Assembly (NCBI RefSeq): GCF_947172395.1
Contig: NC_069083.1
Span: forward strand, 12,742,501 to 12,806,500
DNA: 64,000 nt
Source: Bicyclus anynana
Taxonomy: Eukaryota; Arthropoda; Insecta; Lepidoptera; Nymphalidae
Reading direction: 5' to 3'
The position numbers and the translations under genes are program-made. Shown in pieces: positions 33,898-45,829 of the stretch; position 1 is the stretch's first letter, and each line of letters begins with the position of its first letter. The notes beneath the pieces are model-generated. The model made no database searches, was not told the DNA's origin, and saw only the letters and a program-made list of their open reading frames with translations.

Positions 33898-35968
33898 TCT
33901 ATTTAGTATGTAAACATGTACGTTTATATACCTACTCGTACCCAAGCCTCTATTGTTCAATGACGCTAAGCGATAATTTAAAACTTCCTTTGTGGTAACT
34001 ACCCGAATTTACGGTATTGGAAAATAGAAAGCTCTAATATAAAATTTTCCTTAAAAAATGTATAACTACTACTACTATTACTACGGACCCCTCCAAGTTT
34101 GTTCTCGTGAAGTCCCTTGACGAAAATGAACCATAACTTTGGCGTTGACGTAGGATATTTCATGAAGAGACGTCTATGATCTCAGTACATTTCAGTACAC
34201 AGACTCATATTTAACCAGAAACCGCGTGTTCATGAGTAGTTATGAAATCCAATCGTCCTAATGTTTGCTACCCACTATGATGCTGCTATTTTAATTTATT
34301 CATTTATCAAAGGTAAAAAATATTTCAATTGTGATTATCAGCGCGTAAGATATTTCACATCAAAAATTCATTTTAATTGTTAACTGTAGATTGTGTCCTA
34401 TTTGATTTAACTTTGGTTTATACATAAATTCAAAATTTCCATAAAAATCGACACAATCTAAAATCGAAGCGCGGCAAATGACACTAATATTTTTGGCGCG
34501 CTTGCGGTATCTTGCTAAATAAAAGTCTGTTAAGTGTACTATTCTAATATTGCCAACCACAAACATAGGTATCTTTGCATATCCAATTTCATAGTCATGA
34601 GCACTATGCATGCAACCGTTAATTATTACACAGATAAACAAGGACAACTAATTACTCTGTACCCATTATGTGCATACAGTCCTACTTGTATGCTTGAACA
34701 TGTGATGTGTTCCAGTAACTTGAATCTAGGTCCTTTTGTTATATTCTTAACTGTATTTAAAATTGAAGAAACCATCTTCAATTTACACATTTACCTACGA
34801 GTACCTACTTTATTATGTTTTGCCGTGTTAATTTATATATGTAACATCAAATTGTATAGTATGACAGTACCCTTCTTTGGTAAGACCTGCAGGCAAATGA
34901 AATAACTTGTTATGTCGCGGAAAAATAGAAACTTGCCAACCATTAACATGTTGAGCACTTATAGCTAAAAATTAGCCAATCAAGTTTTTTGTTCAGAACA
35001 GACAGATCTTTCACAGAAGTAGCACACACGAAAGAATCATGTACCATGTCACTTAGCTTCGTGACAACCCTTCTGTGTGCTGTGTGCTGTGTCGAGTGAC
35101 TGGTGCTATGAATTTTTACGATATCTCTTAAAAATATAAAACAATTGCGTTTTACACTTGGACAATTAAGGGTCTAGACCTTTAAAACATGCTACCTCCC
35201 GAGGGCTCCATGGCGGTCTACTGCCCTTACCTTACGGTAGGATCGTGAGCTGACAATTTTTCGCAATTAAAAAATGACAAAGATCAGACCATGATCTTGC
35301 CTTGGACCACTAGACTTTTTGATGCAAAGAGTATGACTTTACAAATCGATCATCATTAGAGCACTTTATCCCTAACCACGTAGTTAATAGATATCTAACT
35401 AGTTTCTACGAGTACAACCAAATCAAATTGAAGTTACCAACTTGCAGCCGGACCGGTTTTATAGATACCGTCAACGAATCTTGTGTACAGTGTAGGCAAA
35501 TGTGCAAGTGGCGGCATACACTCGGAATTATCTAGTAGCTAATAAAGTGTCTGAAGCTCCCGATACCCCTGCATAACATTATGCTAGTTATTTCAAGACG
35601 TACATAATACTTAGGTACTGCAGTATAACAGGCGGGCGGCCTTGCGGTGTATGACCTCACGCAGGACCTCGTAGCTACCTGATGTCCAATGACCGAGACA
35701 ACCCTTATCTATATCCGGACTAACTACCTCGTCTATTCGACTTTGCTGCAATAAGCCGAGTTTGTTCCACGTCATACTCGTTTCTTATATTAACTGCAGT
35801 TTGTCTCGCCAAAACTCAAAAACAGCTTGATCAAATTTAAATATTATTTCATTAAAACACAAAAGGTACAACTAAACTAATAAAATAGTCATACATTAAA
35901 ATAAATTAACTAAATCTATAAAATTATTTTAAATTAAAACTAATACTTAAAAATACTTGCCACCTTTG
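33898..35968. other. No gene or named repeat seen
   Basis: AT-rich DNA with stop-filled frames. The longest open frames show no conserved motif and no exon-like borders. Confidence 0.5.
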
Positions 35969-35974
35969 TGGTGG

Positions 35975-36370
35975 TGCCATCACACAGGCAGGCAGCATTA
36001 CCACGTTGAATTGCGATAGAAATTCGTTGAAAAAGTTTTTCTCGAAAGCGAGAAAGCTGCCTGCCCGAGGGTTGTATGTTGTCTCACTGAGGCGTTTGCT
36101 AATATCCTTGTGCAGATTCTTGGCGCTTCTGCCCCACGGGACAGAACCTAGTCCTGTGTCTAGTGTCTCGATTCCAAACGGGACGAATTCATATTGGGCG
36201 CCGAGACAACTATATTTCAGTATCTTTTGATACGCAGGATTTCCTGAGCTAATAACGTGTAGGTTAATATTGTGCGCGTAAATAATTGACTGATTTAAGT
36301 CCTTGTGGACCGATAATACGTCGCGAGATGCAGTCGGCTCTAAGTCGAGGTTTTTGAAAGGCCTTAAAGA
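35975..36370 (-). pseudogene. Decayed retroelement-like coding fragment, frameshifted
   Basis: The minus strand reads LDLEPTASRDVLSVHKDLN, then CLGAQYEFVPFGIETLD, WGRSAKNLHKDISKRL, PRAGSFL, and after a frame change QRISIAIQRGNAA. The YEFVPFGIET...RAGSFL...QRISIAIQRGNAA series is the C-terminal pattern of reverse-transcriptase ORFs found repeatedly in insect genomes. One or more frameshifts show that it is dead. The family name is from memory of the pattern and is not certain. Confidence 0.65.
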
Positions 36371-36379
36371 GATTGGACG

Positions 36380-37670
36380 TTCATCATCTACATTTTTTTG
36401 AAAGACCTATCTAATCAAAATACGATCGAGTAAAAAAGTCCTCCTTGCTTTAAACCGGAACCAAAAACCAAAAATACTTATAAATAGTTTTGAAGATATA
36501 TTTCATAATTTTGTAGCGTGCAATTTATGCATAACCAAGACAATTTAAAACTGTTTCACACCAAGTATCTCTGAATTAACTGAAACGGAGTTTGAGAAAC
36601 TTGGTTTCAACTAAAGTTTCAGCGCGAAAACCAAAAATGTCTTCAAAAGTTTCCCAAAGTTTAGCATGTTCCTGCGATGTTTGCCTTGCGAATTCGTAAT
36701 GAGTTTTCGTCAATTAAAACTGTTTACATGTGCAATTACTGGGCAAGGTTCCGCAGCGCCGGGTCAGGGGTGAGCACGTAATAGTTTTGACGCGGCAACT
36801 AACACATTAGTCATGGTAGCATTGAAAATTGTTTCAAGATACATCATTTACAGGGTTACCATGTTTTTGTCCTTATCTTGTATTTCCGAAATAATTATTA
36901 AAAAAACTCATTTCGGAAATACAAGACATCACATAATTGTCAGACTACGAGTATTTTAACGGCCAGGGGTGTGATGTCGCTATTTATTCCGCTATATAAA
37001 GTTTTATTATTATTTCAACTTTATTTGTATGGGATGACAAAACTAAAATGTTACTAACAACGAAGTTGCCATGATAATTGAACGATGAAAAAGCGCTGTA
37101 ACTTTATTGAATGCAGGGACAGTTTGCCAGCGTAAAGAGAAAAAGACATATTATCCACCATTAGTGGCTGAGTTGAAATGTCCCTCTCTCTTTGATCCCA
37201 TCGCAATGAAAGAGAAATTGTCATTTTCGACTGTAGTGAATCATTCAAATCGACTGAAATAATCTGCAACTGTTGAGTTTCTTGCCGGCTACTCTCATCT
37301 GTACCTGCCTTCCGAACCAGTAGAGTCTTTACAAATTGTCAACCTTGACGTTTTAAAAAGCTTGTAAACTAAGCCTACTTGGAACAAATTTTTTTTTAAA
37401 ACGTTTTAAATTAGAGGTAAATTTCAAGACTTGTTCTATGAAATTAAAACGCTTGGAAGCCCTAAACTTAACATGTAACAACATGGGAAATATACTTGAT
37501 TAGTTTTATTTATTACCTACATGCTGTATCATAATCAATGACGTCTTATTATGAAATGAATTGAGCATGTATAGAAAATTTTAATAGTTGTCGTGACATC
37601 CTGTAAGTATGTACATAAACACTACACAGCATTTAAACAGTCCTGTTTGTTTATTTTTTGTTATATGACT
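36380..37670. other. No gene seen; one exact inverted repeat
   Basis: Only CTTGTATTTCCGAAAT at 36877-36892 and its exact complement at 36910-36925, 17 bases apart, stand out. Confidence 0.55.
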
Positions 37671-37671
37671 T

Positions 37672-38030
37672 AACCAGCTGACGCTCGCGATTTCGTCCGC
37701 GTGGAAAAACTAGATTACCATAATGAAAGGTGCGTCAACACATATAGATAAACATATATTATCGCGGATTTTTTAGCGTGATACATGATTTTTTCGTAAT
37801 TTTTGCCCTCAACGGAAGCCCTCAAAAGGAAATATTTTTCGCGTTTTTGCCACATTTTTTTACTGATTCTCCGCTCCTAATGGTCGTAGCGTGATGTTGC
37901 TTTATAGCCTTCTTCGTTAATTGGGCTATCTAACACAAAATGATTTTTTCAATTCGAACCAGTTAGTAGATTGGAGCGTTAAACCAAACAAACAAACTCT
38001 TGAATTTTATAACATTATACTAAAAAGTAC
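37672..38030 (-). mobile_element. Helitron-like repeat, diverged
   Basis: CAGCTGACGCTCGCGATTTC and GTCCGCGTGGAAA at the left, ATTGGGCTATCTAACAC and AACAAACAAACTCTTGAATT at the right match the reversed Helitron-like family. Confidence 0.55.
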
Positions 38031-38394
38031 AAATTATATAAATATACATTTTATATAATCTCCTTTAAAAAAAAATACCTTCGTGGCTGCTAAACTCGAG
38101 TCAAAGACATCTATCCTAAACAAAAAAATTGCAAGCTCATAAATTGTTTCGAGTAATACGAGTATGAGCACAATAAGAGTTATTATACTAGAATATTGTA
38201 AAAAATCTTACAACAAAGCAAATATTTTTCATATCAGTTATTTTTTGTGAAACAAAAACATCGATCTACCAATGTACATGGGAACCTAATGAATCATAGC
38301 ATACCTTTTGTACGTCTTAACAATGAGCTTTATCTCTTATCAGGAAAACAAGCGGGTGTGTCTACACATCATTGTTCGTTTTTGTTCAACATTA

Positions 38395-38475
38395 AATAAC
38401 TATTGGACTATTGGCCTAACCCTTCTCATTCTGCGAGGGGACTCGAATTCAGCAGTGAGCCGAATATGGTTTGAT
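38395..38475 (+). mobile_element. SINE family A, 3' end only
   Basis: GGACTATTGGCCTAACCC through CAGTGAGCCGAATATGG, about 80 bases. Confidence 0.65.
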
Positions 38476-38557
38476 ATAATCATGATGTTGATCCATGGAC
38501 TAAGAGCCTGCGTTAGTCAGACTTACCTCATTTCATGAAGGCTGAAAGCTTGTTCGA

Positions 38558-38955
38558 ATTGCCGATGGACGTTAGGGTCTCAAGGTGCTGGAATGGCGAC
38601 CCCGCACAAGAAAGCGCAGTGTTGATGGAGCTACACTACCAGATGGGCCGACGATACAAGCGAGTCGCAGAGATTCGCTGGATGCAAGTGGACACAGTAT
38701 CGTGATGTTTGGAAGTCCCTATAAAAGGCCTATAACCTGCAGTGGACGTCCATCGGCTGATATGATGATGATGAACCATGCTCCTATACCATCGGCCATC
38801 GGCTCTTCGAACTATGTGCCCCGCTCATTGCCACTTTGCAACTCGTTGAGCTATGTCGGTGACTTTGGTTCTTTTGCGGATTTCCTCACTTCTGATTCGA
38901 TCACACATACTCCTAACATAGCTCGTTCCATCGTCCGCTGTGTGACTTAGCTCCA
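38558..38955. mobile_element. RTE-type LINE 3' end in two opposed parts
   Basis: 38558-38775 is plus strand (ATGGCGACCCCGCACAAG, CGCTGGATGCAAGTGGAC, ending in ATGATGATG). 38790-38955 is minus strand and holds the adjacent upstream part of the same element (minus-strand reading of AACTCGTTGAGCTATGTCGG). The parts meet at GCCGATGG in the parent element, so one part is inverted relative to the other. Confidence 0.7.
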
Positions 38956-39400
38956 GTAAGTCCCGCCTAAACGCCATTTATACGTCTATTGCCCTATTAT
39001 ACTTAAGAAATGGTGGTTTTATTTTTCGTAAACCAGTGAAGTCACTGACCAATGGTCGCTTTTGTTTTTGAATCAATAGCACTTCACGTAAACCTAAGCG
39101 GTGCTTACGAATAAAAGGATCTCAATGGCACTTCAGTTTGCGCGTTTTAACAAAAGGTTTTATCGACCTTTTTGAGAGTACGAACATCGTGAATACTTTG
39201 ACTTCATATTCATATACGATAAATCTAAACGTCAGTAATTAGAAGTCATAGTCAGTATATCATTCTTTAGAACAGGGTAATTTATCACTTTGCTAAAATT
39301 CTTTAAAATATATTGAACGATTTAACTCCTGAGCTGTTTCCCATAAAACACGATGAACTATCTACCTGATCTATCAAAACTACGGCCCGTTACAAGGCCA

Positions 39401-39483
39401 GCCCCTGTAGATAAGTGACACGTCGATTCTCTTTCTACGATCGCCGTAGAAAGAGAATCGACGTGTCACTTGGCTACAGGGGC
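39401..39483. mobile_element. Compact near-perfect hairpin MITE
   Basis: Arms of 39 bases, 39401-39439 (GCCCCTGTAGATAAGTGACA onward) and 39445-39483, are inverted with two mismatches and a five-base loop. It is the hairpin family of 2705-2912 with its centre deleted. Confidence 0.92.
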
Positions 39484-39489
39484 AGACGA

Positions 39490-40365
39490 CGTCTCAGAAA
39501 TAAGCTGAAACTGTCTCTCCTTAATCACCGCTGATACCTAAAATCTTGTATTACACAGCTTAACACACGCTGTTCCGAAATTTCATAAGTTTGCATAGTA
39601 CTACTGGTAGGTAGGGGCAAGATTATAAAAGAAACATCTAAAACTAGTCATTAACGTAGCTAGCTAGTCATAAACCTGGTATAATCTAGTATTAGTCTGG
39701 TAGTAGTAAAAATACAAAGGGTTCAAGATAACATTCAAATGTGAAGCTTCTGTTAACTAAATAAGTGCCCGTAAGACAAGGATAATAGCTAAGTAGCCTT
39801 GATACGGTTCAAAGCCTTTATTAACTACAAGCTACAACTCAGTACACATACATTTTTTATTACAATTTATTATAACAATGTACAAATGACAGACGGTAAG
39901 GTTTGTTTTTTTTAAAACAATTAACACACCTTGAATTATTATACGTAGATAGGTGATTTTTATATTTATGCAATTATTTATCAGTAGATTCCTCTAATTT
40001 TAATTTTATACAACAACTATGACTAGATGTGCTTCGCGGGTTTACTTTTGTATATAGCCTCTATTTAGGTATAGTCTATATCGATAAATGAGCCACATGA
40101 AAGTTTTTACTTTTGAAATTTTATAGAGTAGCCCATTCCGTACCATGGTAAGTAAGTAACCAATTATGAAATTTAGACCGTGGTGACTCTGACAGGTTTC
40201 GAGGACCACATCCTAAATTGTCCAAGCATAAAGATATTTTTAATATTTTGAGGAATCATACCAGACCAAACCCCTGGGCCCTGGTTTCGTGGCAACCCTT
40301 TGCTAGAGACTTACGAAGGGTTGTCGAGAAGCTTAAACTGGCGTGTAACATCACCTTCGTCGTTA
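39490..40365. other. No gene supported
   Basis: AT-rich. A plus-strand open frame at 40218-40409 has no recognisable domain and runs into a SINE. Confidence 0.45.
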
Positions 40366-40372
40366 TCAACCC

Positions 40373-40588
40373 ATATTCGGCCACTGCTGAGCTCGAGTCT
40401 CATCTCTGAATGAAAGGGGTTAAGCCCAATAGTTCACCACGCTGGTCCAATGCGGATTGGCAGACTTGACACACGCAGAGAATTAAGAAAATTCTCTGGT
40501 ATGCAGGTTTCCTCACGATGTTTTCTTCCACCGTTTGAGACACGTGATATTTATTCCTTAAAATGCACACAACTGAATATAATACGCA
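40373..40588 (-). mobile_element. SINE family A
   Basis: TATTCGGCCACTGCTGAGCT, CAATGCGGATTGGCAGACTT and CTCTGGTATGCAGGTTTCCT are intact. The tRNA-like head is missing after ACACAACTGAATA. Confidence 0.8.
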
Positions 40589-41089
40589 TCTACTTAGGAT
40601 ATCTTTGGTACAAAGGTAGTATATTAGGTTACTATACATACAATACAATATGGAAATGTATTCCAATAAATGTAAAGTATGGTGTCCAACACAGTCTGTA
40701 CACAACGGTTGTCACGCGCGAAGAATGTAGCTGCATAAAAATGTGGAATGCAGCACAACAGTCTGCCCATCAAGCCATTGAAGATAGCCACTGATTGCCA
40801 TAATGATGTGGCTATTTCTCCGCATTGACATTCCTGATAGATTATGACTTCATGTGCTTTATATCCATTGACTGACTCGCGGTAACTGTACCGATAATTC
40901 TAAAGCTCCGCATCGTTTTATTCTACGCATCATTTAGTTCTGTATCGTATTTTCTGTTCATTGTTATGTACTAACTGTATTTTAACTGTACTTAATGGTT
41001 AATAGCTGACGTATCCAATTTGATGTTCAACGTACATGTGGATCGTTTGAACATTTTTATTAAAGCTTAAGATTTTTGTAAAATTTTTA

Positions 41090-41560
41090 ATCATTATCAC
41101 TATCAGCATTTTTAACAGCCCATTCCTGGGTCAGGCCTCCTTACAGGAGAGGGGTCCTTCGACCCACCATGCTTTCCAAGGCGGGTTGATGGGCTTTTTT
41201 TTTTCTTGGATAGGCTTGCGCTTGACTACAATTATGCCTGATGGTAACCAATGATGAGGTCTAAGATAAAGCGCGCTTGCATAGAAGATGCCTTGCCATT
41301 AAGTGAAGGTGCACTTTAGGGTGATATTGCCAAATTCATTAAGGACCACTATCAGATGTTAATTATAATGAAATAACTTTGAACGATGGCTTAACATGCT
41401 CTCCGAGGAGGAGGTAAAACATCACCAATTCTCTAGAATTTTTAACTGAAAATTTCTTAGAAGACAGAAAACTCAGTGCCTTAAAGCCCGCCCCAGGTTT
41501 CGAACCCTGAACCTCGTGATCCGAAACCACATAGGCTAACTACAATTTTTTTTTTTATTA
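41090..41560 (-). mobile_element. Diverged retroposon with tRNA-like end
   Basis: Minus strand of 41490-41560 shows GGTTCAGGGTTCGAAACCTG, a B-box-like segment, after an AGCCTATGTGGTTTCGGA head. The part at 41090-41400 shares motifs with 17395-17700 and 46540-46620 (CGCTTGCATAGAAGATGCCT). Confidence 0.45.
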
Positions 41561-42192
41561 GTTCTATCTACAACATGACACTAGCGTAATTAGCAGAGGT
41601 CATTAGGGAGTTAAATATTAAAGTTCTACGAGTAGGTAGGTATTGTTCACACGAATAGGGGCACTATCATTGAGGCTATTGTCTGTTCTAGTTGGGGTAA
41701 TTTAGAAAAGTATAAAGTACATATAGTATGTACATTTTTTTTTAATTTGCGTTTTAAGAGTATAAAACTAAAATTTATAATTATATTACTTTATTTCTTA
41801 ATTAATCTACAAGCACTTTACCACCGGTCCGGAAGACGAGTTCTTGTGAGATGAGACGAAAAAACTCAACAGTTTCTCTTTAACATTAATAATAATTAAT
41901 TAAAACATTCCTCTCTCTCATTTGTTTATTTGTAATTGTAAACAACATTAAACATTTATTGTTTAAAAATTAAAATTATAAATGGAATTGAATGTTCAAT
42001 AATTTACAGAATAGGCGTAATAAAAAAAAAATATAAAAAATATATGATTACAGTTCCAAAATTTTGTTAGCGATCTAATCTTAGATTTAGCTTAGATTGG
42101 TCTACTCTTTACTCTAAGTAGGTATTTACTAATTAGTAATTACCCAACAACGACGACAACGGTAAAACTTCGTAAAGTAGCCCTAGGACAGT

Positions 42193-42602
42193 AAAAAAAG
42201 TGCGAGTTGGACTCGCCCAGCGAGGGTTCCGTACGTAAAATCACAACAAGTTCAGGAATCGAATTGCGCAGTTTCGCTTTTTTCTGAATTTCAGTTCCCC
42301 GGTTTTTGAGATTTAATTACAAATGTATAGCTTTGAGATTTTTCCTTATACATGTGGTCTATAACGAGGTTATTAGCCAAACTTCATAGTTTTAGGTTAA
42401 CGGGAAGTACCTTATGAGTTTCGATTCCTTTAAGAGTATCGAAACGGCCGTGATTTTTACATACACCTAAAAGTTTGATTTTTCATAACTTCAGTACAGA
42501 GACAGTAGAATACGGTTTTTCCAACTTTGTACCTAATATTAGTCTTGACGGACAACAAAGTGATCGCATTCTGGTTTTTCCTTTTGAAGTAAAGAACCAT
42601 AA
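42193..42602 (+). mobile_element. Repeat of the GGGTTCCGTAC family
   Basis: Opens GTGCGAGTTGGACTCGCCCA with GAGGGTTCCGTACG. Closes with GACGGACAACAAAGTGATCG and AAAGAACCAT, as in the copy at 27535. Confidence 0.6.
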
Positions 42603-42689
42603 AAACAAAAGACCTTCGTTACAATGGATTTTTGACGACATAATTGCCAAGACTTCGCCTTCCGATTACAAGTAGGTCCATCCTGCTTA

Positions 42690-42850
42690 ACGATTTGGAA
42701 ACGCCGACCGCCTCCGGCGTTGTGGCGGCAGTGCTGTGAGTGTGTCAAGTAACGGGTCTCGCCGCGTCGCACGCCGCACCCGCTGCTGTACGCAAGTGTC
42801 TCCTGCTGCCACAGCTGTGGCGTGCACACGATTTTAACTAGGGTAGGCAC
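42690..42850. other. GC-rich island, probably TE
   Basis: CGCCTCCGGCGTTGTGGCGG and CTCGCCGCGTCGCACGCCGC stand out from AT-rich flanks. The minus frame is open with five cysteines but no clear splice sites. The right end (GTGCACACGATTTTAACTAG) resembles the unit of the 37-bp repeat at 16807, which favours a repeat over an exon. Confidence 0.35.
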
Positions 42851-42900
42851 TATGTTCAAATAGTACTAAATCAAAAATTCCTTTAATACAGAGGGCCTAG

Positions 42901-43100
42901 TCATCATCATCATCATCATATTTGTAGGGACTTCCAAACATTACGATACTGAGCCACCTGCATCCAGCGAATCCCTGCGACTCGCTTGATGTCGTCAGTC
43001 CACCTGGTGGGGGGTCGGCCAACACTGCGCTTACTAGTGCGGGGTCGCCATTCCAGCACTTTGGGACCCCAACGTCCATCGGCTCTTCGAACTATGTGCC
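42901..43100 (-). mobile_element. RTE-type LINE 3' end with likely target duplication
   Basis: Short copy of the 1240-1720 element, starting at a CAT run and ending at the AACTATGTGCC segment. GAGGGCCTAGT occurs on both sides (about 42891 and 43121), as expected of a target-site duplication. Confidence 0.75.
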
Positions 43101-43125
43101 GTGCCGTATGTGTGAACAAGAGGGC

Positions 43126-43298
43126 CTAGTGGCAGTTTGATACTGTGACGATCACGTTAACGTAAACGCGAATTTATAAGGAATTGAAAAAGCGCCATCT
43201 AGTGGCACTACTGCACAACTGTTTCATTCCATAAAAAATCGCGTTTACGTTAACGCGATAGTAACAGTATGAAAACATTGAAAACTCCCACTAGGCAC
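43126..43298. mobile_element. MITE with CCTAGTGG inverted ends
   Basis: Left CCTAGTGGCAGTTTGATACT and ACGTTAACGTAAACGCG, right CGCGTTTACGTTAACGCG and AACTCCCACTAGGCAC, inverted. The palindromic core GTTAACGTAAAC is well kept. Confidence 0.75.
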
Positions 43299-43625
43299 AT
43301 AGGTCTTGAATATGCAGTGTTTTTTGCATCTATGAAGTGCACGCCTTTGTATCGCAGTAAGCACGCTGTTGTTTTAGGGTATTATTAGGTATTACTACCG
43401 TTGCTTATTGCTTAAGCTTTGACTGTTGTGTGTGGGTCAAATACTGGAATGCCAAAATATAATCTTCTTCCTCTGTAACCCTTCTTAAGTTATTTACGCA
43501 CAGATTTTAGACATAATATCTAGGACACTAAGATCAGTAGTCCAGGACTGGGGCATGATATTATAAAGTATATCTTCTTTTTCCTCACTCATACCGGAGC
43601 GTAGCGTAGCCAGGATTGTATCTAA

Positions 43626-43642
43626 GGGGGGGGGGGGGGGGG
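43626..43642 (+). repeat. G17 homopolymer
   Basis: Seventeen consecutive G. Unusual in this AT-rich DNA; its length is prone to sequencing error. Confidence 0.8.
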
Positions 43643-43756
43643 CAACTATACTTAAATTGTCTCATATTACTAACTGATACTGTCCGACCAAACCAGTTCT
43701 TACGGCCGAAACCGAAACCGACTTTCAGCTTTAGTCACAGTTTCGGTTTCGGCTGG

Positions 43757-44065
43757 CGCAGTGGTATGCGCGGTGGATTTACAAAACGGAGGTTCTGTGT
43801 TCGATCCCCGGTTAGGCAGATTGAGATTTTCTTAATTTGTCCAGGTCTGGCTGGTGGCAGGCTTCGGCCGTGGCTAGTTACCACCCTACCGGCAAAGACG
43901 TACCGCCAAGCGATTTAGCGTTCCGGTACGATGCCGTGTAGAAACCGAAAGGGGTGTGGATTTTCATCCTCCTCCTAACAAGTTAGCCCGCTTCCATCTT
44001 AGACTGCAATATCACTTACCATCAGGTGAGATTGTAGTCAAGGGCTAACTTGTAAAGAATAAAAA
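43757..44065 (+). mobile_element. SINE family B, full length
   Basis: TGGCGCAGTGGTATGCGCGG, B-box GTGTTCGATCCCCGG, body and GGGCTAACTTGTAAAGAATA tail with a poly-A end. Confidence 0.85.
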
Positions 44066-44675
44066 AAAAAGAAATAATGCAAGTAACCAACAGCGGTAAC
44101 TATCGTCGGCCGAAGTCTACCAGATACCTAATTATCACAATTAGCCGATATTTGAAGCATAAAATATTAATCGCAAGTTGCGAATTGAATTTATTCTAGG
44201 TATAACACGCTATGATTTTTATCAACATAAACTGGGCTACTGCTACTTTCAATATGTACAAAGTATATCTCATATATTATGTGAGTAAGTATAAAAAAAG
44301 TATTTCAAGTAACTCATATTAGAAAAAGATTTCTCATTTTGTAATACCCTTGTCAAAAATGTCGTGCACGCGACTGCTATATTCAGATAATGTACACAAA
44401 CGTGCAGGCAAAGTTATTACTTTCTGTAGATATTAAAATCATACGTAGGCTTTTTATCTAAGCCATTCCTCATTTTCTAACTTTATACTTATTCTACGAG
44501 TATCTAATAACAAAATTTGTTTGTTTGATATGAGAAATTGAATTACCACCGATACTGACAGACAGATTGTCTGATTGGTTGTGAATTTGATTGGGTCCCT
44601 AGAAGTTGGTGAAATCGCAGCCCCTCAATCAAAAAATAATTCAAATGCGCAAGCCCCATAAAACTCTTTATAGTC

Positions 44676-44925
44676 TTAGATCCGCATTAGACACGACCTC
44701 CACCCATCTGTTTAGTGGATGAAAAGCATTTTAAATCAAATTTAGTACGTTCAAAACATGTTTCGAATTAAACTCCTGTCCAAACTATTTAATGATAGTT
44801 AATAACAGTTTGGCCAGAAAATATTTTAGGCAACCTATTCGCAATATATTTTTCAACGTACTATATTTTATATAAAACACTTTTCATTCAATAAACAGAT
44901 GGGTGAAGTTCGTTTCTATTATAAA
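44676..44925. mobile_element. MITE, family of 12410
   Basis: Left TTAGATCCGCATTAGACACG with CCACCCATCTG, right CAGATGGGTGAAGTTCGTTT, inverted. It is intact apart from small changes. Confidence 0.7.
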
Positions 44926-45114
44926 ATAGTATATTATATATATTAATATTTTGTTAGGTTTTCTCAGATAGTAGCAGATACAAAATCTGCAGTTATGTTA
45001 GGATCGCTAGTTTGGCCATGTTTTTATTGTAAACATGCTCCTTCTAAGGAATGGTAGATAATTAATCAATAAGTTGTACGGTGTAAATAAGGTACATTGA
45101 ATAAACTATTTTAA

Positions 45115-45420
45115 CTTTAAAGTAATAATTAAAACTTGGGGGCGGCAGAAAGTCAGTGGGAAGTTAACCCCGGGCGGGGAAAACCCACGCTTCGCCACTG
45201 AAAATAACCTAATCTTAAAATTACTATATAACAGTGATTGATGATACACTCTCCAATCAATTGCTACAATCGCATTTGTTATACGACATACCGACATAAA
45301 ATAAACAAGCGTAGCATTCAGACTCCATATAGACGAATTTAGACTTTCATTCATCCGGCCACTTTCTCCGCCAATCGCCAAGTCACCCATAAACAATTTA
45401 GGTATAAAATCTAGGTCACC
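45115..45420 (-). mobile_element. Probable TE fragment with open minus frame
   Basis: The minus frame is open for 116 codons. Its C-terminal part comes from GTGGCGAAGCGTGGGTTTTC and the following GC-rich stretch, which looks like a dispersed repeat. No conserved protein domain is seen. An exon of an unknown gene cannot be excluded, since TTTCTCCGTAG before it resembles an acceptor. Confidence 0.3.
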
Positions 45421-45829
45421 TTCATACGCACAAGGCTTCGAGAGCGGTGACGACACCGACTCGTCTCTACTCTACGGAGAAAGAGCGAAAAACAGACTTA
45501 TTGTCTTCGAAATTCGGTCATCGGCACCACAACTCTACGTGAGCCTATTGCGGAAATTATTTCCTTTTTGCGAAGAATTCATTTCGGTTTCATTGGTTCT
45601 AGTTACATTAAATATTGCGTTTTACTTTTGAATAGAAAAATGCCTTAAAAGCTCGTGCTTTTTCAGATCAAGTTTAAATTATTAATTAGCAATAAATTGC
45701 TATACTTTTATAAAATGTTATTCAGTATTTCTGTGGCTTTTTAACCGACCTTCAAAAAAAGGAGGAGGTTCTCAATTCTTCGCGTATTTTTTTTTAATGT
45801 TTGTTACTTTATAACATCGTCATTTCTTA

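Noticed and set aside
34360..34905. Overlapping open frames on both strands near 34.5 kb
   Set aside because: AT-rich sequence, no conserved motif, no splice signals.
42690..42850. GC-rich open minus frame with several cysteines as an exon
   Set aside because: No convincing splice borders, and the right end matches a dispersed repeat unit also seen at 16807.
45106..45456. 116-codon minus-strand open frame as a gene
   Set aside because: Its C-terminal half is encoded by repeat-like sequence and no domain or conserved motif is visible. Kept only as a low-confidence TE fragment.
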